Origin: Clostridium punense
Lineage (GTDB): Bacteria; Bacillota; Clostridia; Clostridiales; Clostridiaceae
Assembly: GCF_017874425.1 (NCBI RefSeq)
Contig: NZ_JAGGLL010000030.1
Coordinates: forward strand, 1 to 48,409
Direction of reading: 5' to 3'
Length of the DNA: 48,409 nucleotides
This document shows, one piece after another, positions 42,769 through 48,409 of this stretch (the first letter of the stretch is position 1; every line of letters starts with the position of its first letter). Below the pieces are notes generated by a model, which ran no database searches, had not been told where the DNA came from, and saw only the letters and a program-made list of their open reading frames with translations. Made by a program: the position numbers and the translations under genes.

Positions 42769-44619
42769 CTATTTATCTTCAGCTTTTATAAGTTCAATAT
42801 AATCACCCTTTAATATTTTTGTATTATAAAATATGGAGTTTCTATTTAATTCATTATTAACATAACTAATTCCATACTTTTCAAATAATGTACTTTCCTC
42901 AGAATATAAATTTGTGCCCAGGCCTAATCTGTTTCCCGGAACTTCTACACCTATACTAGCTAATAGTGTGGGAAACATATCTAAATTAGAAAAGATTCTA
43001 TGCTTTTCCTTAACAGGTTTCACTGAAGAATTTATAAAAGCATTATAAGTTACTCTTTGAAAGTTATCATTAACAATTTTATCCTTATAATATTCAACAC
43101 TTTGCATACTATTATGGTCCCCAATTAAAACTACCGTGGTATCTTTGTAAAAATCCTGTTGTTGTATCCATTGAAGAAAGTCTGAGACCTGTTTTGAGGA
43201 GTATGCATGGACATTTTCATATTGAGTTGGGTACAGGTTTTGTGTACCTTCTTCTAACCACCCATCAGTAAAATGTGTATTTACTGTAAGCAAGTTGAAA
43301 TTAAAGGGCTTATCTTCCCTTGCCAATTGTAATAACTCGTCCTTTGCCCATTTAAACAAATTACCATCCTCAATTCCCCAAAACACCTTTTCTTCAGGAG
43401 CCATTAAATTTCTTTCGATAGCTGTATTTAAATCAAAAATATCGTATTTTCCATGATTAGAAAAATATTGTTTTCTCCCGCCAAAACTGGAATCAGACCC
43501 AAACATAAACTTCAAATTATATCCCTGACCCTTTAAAATATCACCCAGAGTGATTGCGCCACTCAAAAAAGTCTCCTCTTTGTACTCATTGCTTTCTATT
43601 GGAACCTTTAAAGGAAGTCCTGAGGTAGTTGCTACTAATCCCGCCACTGTCCAAGTTGTGCCTGCAGTTGAGTAAGCACCTCCAATGTTAGTTGTATTAG
43701 AGAAATTCACATTTTCTAATGCTAATTTTTCTAATTCAGGTATAACAGAGTATTCCCAACCACCTCCGTTACTCTTACTCATCATTGTTGTTTCCATGGA
43801 TTCTAGGTATATTACTATAAGATTTCTTTTTTTCTCTGGGAACTTTAATTTGACATCTCGTGGACTTACATATTCCTCTGCAATAAAAGCTGAATACTCA
43901 TTTAGTTTTCCTAAATATGCACTTACCCCTAGGGTTTTATACGAGAATATCGTTGCAATTATAAAAATGGATATAGTATAAGTGAGTATCAACCTATAGG
44001 AATTAATATCTAAATAAAAAGGGTCCCTTAATTTTTTTACCTGAATTTTTTCTTCCGTAGAGAAAGTTTCTCTTATAATAAAAATCGGAATTGAAATAAA
44101 AATTAATGAACTAACCATTAATAATCCATTATCCTTAAAGAAGTTATATATTACTGATAAATTTGCACCCTGTAATCCTGAATTAAGGTAAAATAAGACC
44201 TCATCTAGACTTAAGTTATCATAAATTGCTGCATAATGCTTTGATGAAAAGGCTATGATTACACTGAATAGAATTATGCCAATTATCAAGCTGCCCTTTA
44301 CTAGACTACTAATTTTTTGTACAACTAATTTATCCTTAAACTTCATTTCAATAAGCCTAATTAAACCACTGACTACCAATATAAAAAAGATATTTAATAT
44401 ATAATACTTTAATATTAATGAACTACTTTGATAAGTGCTCCAAGCTATTTTTTTCTCACTATAAGTCAATACAAAAAATGATAATATATTATTAGTTAAT
44501 AGCATTTGTACTGAAACCTTGATTATATTACTAATGGTTTTATTTCCACCCAATGATAAGTAAACACATATTCCAAAAATAAGTGGTAAAATAGCAGCTA
44601 AAAAATATTTTAAAAACAT
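42769..44619 (-). CDS. LTA synthase/OpgB-like phosphoglycerol transferase
   Basis: Sulfatase-fold membrane enzyme, 616 aa. Five N-terminal membrane helices (~3-235) precede an extracellular catalytic domain (~265-600). Metal and catalytic positions visible are LESMETT (E273), GGAYSTAGTTWTVAGL (Thr321-Thr324 region, likely nucleophile), WGIEDGNLF (D418), NTHFTDGW (H449) and LIGDHNSM (D501-H502). The TTWTVAG pattern is closer to OpgB/MdoB than to LtaS of staphylococci. It transfers phosphoglycerol from phosphatidylglycerol to a surface polymer or glycolipid. AGAGG lies 7 bases before the ATG. Single gene. Confidence 0.9.
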   Translation of the reverse strand: MFLKYFLAAILPLIFGICVYLSLGGNKTISNIIKVSVQMLLTNNILSFFVLTYSEKKIAWSTYQSSSLILKYYILNIFFILVVSGLIRLIEMKFKDKLVVQKISSLVKGSLIIGIILFSVIIAFSSKHYAAIYDNLSLDEVLFYLNSGLQGANLSVIYNFFKDNGLLMVSSLIFISIPIFIIRETFSTEEKIQVKKLRDPFYLDINSYRLILTYTISIFIIATIFSYKTLGVSAYLGKLNEYSAFIAEEYVSPRDVKLKFPEKKRNLIVIYLESMETTMMSKSNGGGWEYSVIPELEKLALENVNFSNTTNIGGAYSTAGTTWTVAGLVATTSGLPLKVPIESNEYKEETFLSGAITLGDILKGQGYNLKFMFGSDSSFGGRKQYFSNHGKYDIFDLNTAIERNLMAPEEKVFWGIEDGNLFKWAKDELLQLAREDKPFNFNLLTVNTHFTDGWLEEGTQNLYPTQYENVHAYSSKQVSDFLQWIQQQDFYKDTTVVLIGDHNSMQSVEYYKDKIVNDNFQRVTYNAFINSSVKPVKEKHRIFSNLDMFPTLLASIGVEVPGNRLGLGTNLYSEESTLFEKYGISYVNNELNRNSIFYNTKILKGDYIELIKAEDK

Positions 44620-44927
44620 TTAAAAACCTCTTTCTATAGCGATTGAAACATCATCCCTTTTATAACTCTCTTAAAAAACTATCTGCTATGTTTCTTAGTG
44701 TAAAACACTTCTCTACTATATCTATTAGTGGGTGGTGGTCCTTTATTCATAATCTTTATAGAACTTGTTTACCATTTTTACTTTTTATAGCATTTAAAAT
44801 AAGCAGTAGGTATTATAATCTTTGTGAATAATCTACAACAACTATGATTTAAACATGGCTTAAACCACATTTTTACTATGACCTTACAGTTTTTAATCCA
44901 AAGATAAAGTTCAATTTCCATACAAAA
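44620..44927. other. Intergenic region upstream of the phosphoglycerol transferase
   Basis: About 300 AT-rich bases between the transferase start and the next gene's terminator. A 62-codon plus-strand frame at 44643 has no ribosome binding site and is not called. No repeat or RNA element was recognised. Confidence 0.45.
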
Positions 44928-44974
44928 AATGACCATCTGTAAGTAACTATTTTAGCTACCCACAGATGGTCATT
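44923..44974 (-). terminator. Terminator of the GTPase-NYN gene
   Basis: AATGACCATCTGT and ACAGATGGTCATT form a 13-bp stem with an inner GTA/TAC, followed on the minus strand by TTTTGTATGG. Confidence 0.9.
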
Positions 44975-44998
44975 AGTATGTATATCGGCATTCATTGC

Positions 44999-47647
44999 CT
45001 ATTCTTTTTTAATTAAATCCTTCATTTGCTGCTTTGCTTCTAGGGATAATGAATCCTCTAAATAATTCCGATTACTTCCCTGAATTTTTCCATATTCTTC
45101 TCTAAGAGCCTCATTAGCCTCTTGAATTTCAGCCTTTAGCTCTCTAGCGGATAACAAGGTACATCCTTCACCCCATACGATTATTTGCTGCAAACCATCT
45201 GATGTTGCTACCACTATATTGTACTTCTTATGATTATCATGGGCGAACTTTTCAATATACTGGTCTGCGGTTTGTGCTTCTTTGGTGTACACAACATGGA
45301 TATTATTATAAATTTCTATATTCTCACGGTAACCCTGAACTCGGTAAGCATCAAAGACAAGGATAATTTTAAACTTTTTAATACCTTGATAATTACTTAA
45401 TATATCAATTAGTTGCATTCTTGCAGCATCCATATTTTCATCCATAAGCTCTTTTAACTCAGGCCATGCATGTATAATATTATAACCATCTACAAGAAGG
45501 TACTTCTCTTTCACTGTATACTGGTTAGTAACACTAACTTCATTAACAGGTTTGTAATAGCTTTCTGCTGCAGTTCTTTTATTTTTCCATGCAGACTTGC
45601 TTCCTTGATTAGCATAGAAGGTTTTATTTATAATTTGGTCGATTTCTTCTGTACTAATAAAACTCTCTTCTACATATGCTTTTCCATTTTGTAATGATTG
45701 TTCTAGTAAGTTTTCCCTTTGTTGAAGATAACTCTCTAAATGCATGTAGTTTTTAACCTCATACCAAGGAACAACAAATCCTGACCCTTGGGAACAAAAT
45801 ACTGAGCTAGTAGTATTACTTAAATCTCTTTCAGGGTCATAACCTATACCTTTTATAATTTCCTCAGGGTTATGGCATTGTTCATAGCCTTTCAAACTGC
45901 AAAATAGCCTGCCATTACCTTTAGTATAAGCGATTACCTCCTTTTGATAATTCCTCATGGTACTTACAGGTCCACTTCCCACAAGAACTGCCATTTCTCC
46001 ATCTGAGTGGGATATTTCACTTGTTCCATTCATCTTATCTATATCTGTCATGGCTCTTCCCACCATTTTCTCAGGTAATTCTAACTGAAAAGAATAATAA
46101 GGTTCTAATAAAACCGATTGGGACTCCATTAACCCTTGACGAACTGCTCGCCAAGTAGCTTCTCTAAAGTCCCCACCTTCTGTATGCTTGTTGTGTGCTC
46201 TACCAGAAACTAAAGTAATTTTCATGTCGGTAATTTCTGAGCCTGTTAAAACTCCCTTATGTGCTTTTTCCTCAAGATGGTGTAACACAAGTCTTTGCCA
46301 GCTCTTCCCTAGCATATCCTCACTACATTTACTTTCAAAGCTAAGACCGCTGCCCCTCTCACCTGGTTCTAAGAGAAGATGAACTTCAGCATAATGCCTA
46401 AGAGGCTCAAAATGCCCTACGCCCTCAACAATATTAGCAATGGTTTCTTTATATATAATACCTCCATCCTGAAAGGTAACCTGAACTCCAAAACGAGTTT
46501 CTATTAAATTCTGAAGAATTTCAATCTGTACTTCCCCCATAATTCTAACTTGAATTTCTTGTAGCTCCTCATCCCAAAAAATATGAAGTTCTGGTTCCTC
46601 CTCTTCAATTTGACGAAGTTTTGGAATCATAACTCTTGGGTCACAGCCTTCTGGCAGTATCATTTGATAAATTAGTACAGGTTCAAGAATGGGAGCCTCT
46701 GATGCTTCCTCCATACCTAACCCTTCACCAGGTATGGCCTTGCTAAGCCCTGTTACTGCACATACAGTTCCTGCTAGAACCTCACTTACAGCCTCAAATT
46801 TCTGCCCTGAATAGATCCGAATTTGATTCACCTTATCTTCCCAACTGTGGGTTGAAAGAACATCCTTTACTTTAAGCTTTCCCCCAGTAACCTTGAAATG
46901 AGTAAGGCGATTTCCCTGCTCATCTCTTGTTACCTTAAATATTTTAGCCCCAAAAGTTTCCCCATAGGTCGGAATTATTACATGATGAGAAATACACTGC
47001 ATTAATTCCTCAACACCTTGTAATTTTAATGCAGATCCAAAAACACAAGGAAATACCTTTCTATCCTTAATAGCTTTCTTTATCTCAAAGTCCTCAATGT
47101 GTCCAGTTTCTAAAAATTCTTCCATGATTTTCTCATCACACATGGCTAGCTGGTCATAAAACTCTTCTGTTTTCCCATGCTGAAAATCAATACATCCATC
47201 ACTTAACTGCTTTTTCAGTTCTTTTATTAAATTGTCTTTATCCGTTCCAAACTGATCCATCTTATTTATAAAAATAAAAGTTGGAATTTGATATAAGTTT
47301 AAAAGTCTCCATAAGGTCTTTGTATGACCTTGCACCCCATCTGCACCACTTACTACCAAAATAGCATAATCAAGGACCTGCAAAGTCCTCTCCATTTCTG
47401 CAGAAAAATCTACATGGCCTGGGGTATCCAGTAAGGTCACTTGAATGTCCTCTAATTCAAATATTGCCTGCTTGGAGAAGATAGTTATACCTCTTTCCTT
47501 CTCTAGGTCATAGGTATCTAAATATGCATCCTTATTATCAACTCTTCCTAATTTTCCTATCTTACCACTGGTATAAAGCAAACTTTCTGATAAGGTGGTC
47601 TTACCAGCATCAACATGTGCCAATATTCCAATTACTACTTTTTTCAT
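44999..47647 (-). CDS. Tet(M)/EF-G-like ribosome-binding GTPase fused to Rae1/YacP NYN endonuclease
   Basis: An 882-aa fusion. Residues 1-~645 are a ribosomal protection/EF-G-like GTPase: G1 AHVDAGKTT (10-18), G2 RGIT (52-55), G3 DTPGH (74-78), G4 NKMD (128-131), G5 SAL (~205), then domains II-V with Tet(M)-like motifs (ETIANIVEGVGHFEPLRHYAEV, EITDMKITLVSGRAHNKHTEGGDFREATWRA). After a ~65-aa linker, ~715-860 is a complete YacP/Rae1-type NYN domain: LLVDGYNIIHAWPELKEL, ILVFDAYRVQG, YTKEAQTADQYIEK, VVATSDGLQQ, SARELKAEI, with acidic residues D720, D766, D795 and D817 kept. Tet(M) alone is ~640 aa. It could displace tetracycline-like drugs or stalled factors and cut A-site mRNA; inferred. Confidence 0.92.
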   Translation of the reverse strand: MKKVVIGILAHVDAGKTTLSESLLYTSGKIGKLGRVDNKDAYLDTYDLEKERGITIFSKQAIFELEDIQVTLLDTPGHVDFSAEMERTLQVLDYAILVVSGADGVQGHTKTLWRLLNLYQIPTFIFINKMDQFGTDKDNLIKELKKQLSDGCIDFQHGKTEEFYDQLAMCDEKIMEEFLETGHIEDFEIKKAIKDRKVFPCVFGSALKLQGVEELMQCISHHVIIPTYGETFGAKIFKVTRDEQGNRLTHFKVTGGKLKVKDVLSTHSWEDKVNQIRIYSGQKFEAVSEVLAGTVCAVTGLSKAIPGEGLGMEEASEAPILEPVLIYQMILPEGCDPRVMIPKLRQIEEEEPELHIFWDEELQEIQVRIMGEVQIEILQNLIETRFGVQVTFQDGGIIYKETIANIVEGVGHFEPLRHYAEVHLLLEPGERGSGLSFESKCSEDMLGKSWQRLVLHHLEEKAHKGVLTGSEITDMKITLVSGRAHNKHTEGGDFREATWRAVRQGLMESQSVLLEPYYSFQLELPEKMVGRAMTDIDKMNGTSEISHSDGEMAVLVGSGPVSTMRNYQKEVIAYTKGNGRLFCSLKGYEQCHNPEEIIKGIGYDPERDLSNTTSSVFCSQGSGFVVPWYEVKNYMHLESYLQQRENLLEQSLQNGKAYVEESFISTEEIDQIINKTFYANQGSKSAWKNKRTAAESYYKPVNEVSVTNQYTVKEKYLLVDGYNIIHAWPELKELMDENMDAARMQLIDILSNYQGIKKFKIILVFDAYRVQGYRENIEIYNNIHVVYTKEAQTADQYIEKFAHDNHKKYNIVVATSDGLQQIIVWGEGCTLLSARELKAEIQEANEALREEYGKIQGSNRNYLEDSLSLEAKQQMKDLIKKE

Positions 47648-47848
47648 CTTTATATCAAACCCTTTATTTTTCTTTAGTCATCTTCATAGGTGTATAATTT
47701 GTATAATACAATATTAAAATTCAGATTATTGAAATCTAACCTATATTTAGTTAGTATTATATCATTTAAGATGGTGGCTTGCATCTATAAAACTATATTT
47801 ATAATAAGTCACTCCCTAGTTATTATAAATGGTATTTTTCACTAATTA

Positions 47849-48313
47849 TCATAGTTGTTTATAATCCAAACTCATATTACTTCCTGAAATCATATTCTTT
47901 ACTTTAACTTTATTTTCTAGAACTTCTTCCTCTCCAATCAATATAACATTTTTTGCCCCTAATTTATTAGCATAATTCATTTTTTTCTTTAACGAATCCT
48001 CATCAAAGTATACTGTTACTGCATAGTTTTTCTCTTCTAAGTATTTCATTACCTTCCCACAGTATTCCATATTATCCCCTATGGGTATTATTAAATAATC
48101 TAAATTACTCTTAACTTTATAGTTATCTATAAACCCAATTTCTTTTAACACAAAGAATAATCTTGTTATTCCTATTGATATGCCAACGCCGGGCAATACA
48201 TTAGTAGTATATTTCTCAGCCAAATTATCATATCTTCCCCCTGAGCAAATAGACCCATAGCTTTCATTCCCTATTAACATAGTTTCAAAAACAGTTCCTG
48301 TATAATAATCCAA
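47849..48313 (-). pseudogene. hisS: Truncated histidyl-tRNA synthetase (C-terminal fragment)
   Basis: The 154-residue frame matches the C-terminal third of HisRS: DYYTGTVFET, GSICSGGRYDNLAEKY, motif 3 GVGISIGITRLFFVL, then the anticodon-binding domain (DYLIIPIGDNMEYCGKVMKYLEEKNYAVTVYFDEDSLKKKMNYANKLGAKNVILIGEEE). Motifs 1 and 2 are absent. Upstream in frame only GGT-GTA-GAG-ATT... remains before a TAA ~24 bases back, and the essential Arg of RGLDYY is replaced (EVGLDYY). GAGGTAGGT before the TTG could act as a ribosome binding site, but a product could not charge tRNA. Full HisRS is ~420 aa. It is a decayed duplicate or fragment. Confidence 0.8.
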
Positions 48314-48409
48314 ACCTACCTCAATAATTTTAATTTATCTTTTATTTACTTCTATTTTCATAGAATTTTATTATTTATAAACAAGTAGTTTAAGATGAAT
48401 ATGTGATTA

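Noticed and set aside
44999-47647. Plain acquired tetracycline resistance gene
   Set aside because: About 240 residues longer than Tet(M) with a full nuclease domain, and no mobile-element context or composition change around it.

Overview
The window is low-GC DNA with AGA/ATA-rich codon use, strong AGGAGG-type ribosome binding sites and many hairpin-plus-T terminators. Together with rubrerythrin, a T-box leader, a c-di-GMP-I riboswitch and several typically clostridial protein families, this points to an anaerobic Firmicute, most likely Clostridium sensu stricto. It looks chromosomal. No tRNA, rRNA, CRISPR array or prophage block was seen.

Layout: (1) 1-1139: a secreted M6 (immune inhibitor A-like) metalloprotease, cut just after its zinc motif by what looks like the 5' end of a group II intron. 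(2) 1.5-8.1 kb: a MASE3-PAS histidine kinase, rubrerythrin, a small coiled-coil protein, a TetR-GNAT operon and an Eis-like acetyltransferase. (3) 8.1-16.4 kb: a YczE-type membrane protein, a WG-repeat protein, two copies of a palindromic MITE-like repeat, a membrane GGDEF-EAL protein and UV endonuclease UvsE. (4) 16.4-21.9 kb: histidine kinase, response regulator, ABC ATPase and two ABC-2 permeases, laid out like the linearmycin-resistance lnrJKLMN set; the ATPase ribosome binding site lies inside a terminator-like hairpin. (5) 22-29.7 kb: an NCS2 purine permease with PurBox-like sites, a small Gln-rich protein, a LolD/FtsX-type ABC pair, a decayed small gene and a nitroreductase. (6) 29.7-36 kb: a secreted TIM-barrel-like protein behind a c-di-GMP-I riboswitch, a DUF4177 protein, a P1 (DmpA) peptidase, and an L,D-transpeptidase with an IS element inserted in its upstream region. 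(7) 36-42.6 kb: a divergent seryl-tRNA synthetase with a T-box (specifier UCC), a divergent TubY-TubZ pair of the phage/plasmid type III partition family without visible TubR, and a MerR-MATE efflux pair with a 19-bp-spacer promoter. (8) 42.7-48.4 kb: an OpgB/LtaS-like phosphoglycerol transferase, a Tet(M)/EF-G-like GTPase fused to a Rae1/YacP-type NYN endonuclease, and a truncated hisS remnant.

Links between genes: the GGDEF-EAL protein makes or breaks the ligand sensed by the riboswitch near 30.8 kb. Several modules pair a sensor or regulator with an exporter (two-component/ABC-2, MerR/MATE). The most unusual items are the GTPase-Rae1 fusion, the TubZ/TubY pair outside any visible plasmid or phage, and the hairpin covering the ABC ribosome binding site. 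All assignments come from reading the sequence; no database search was run.
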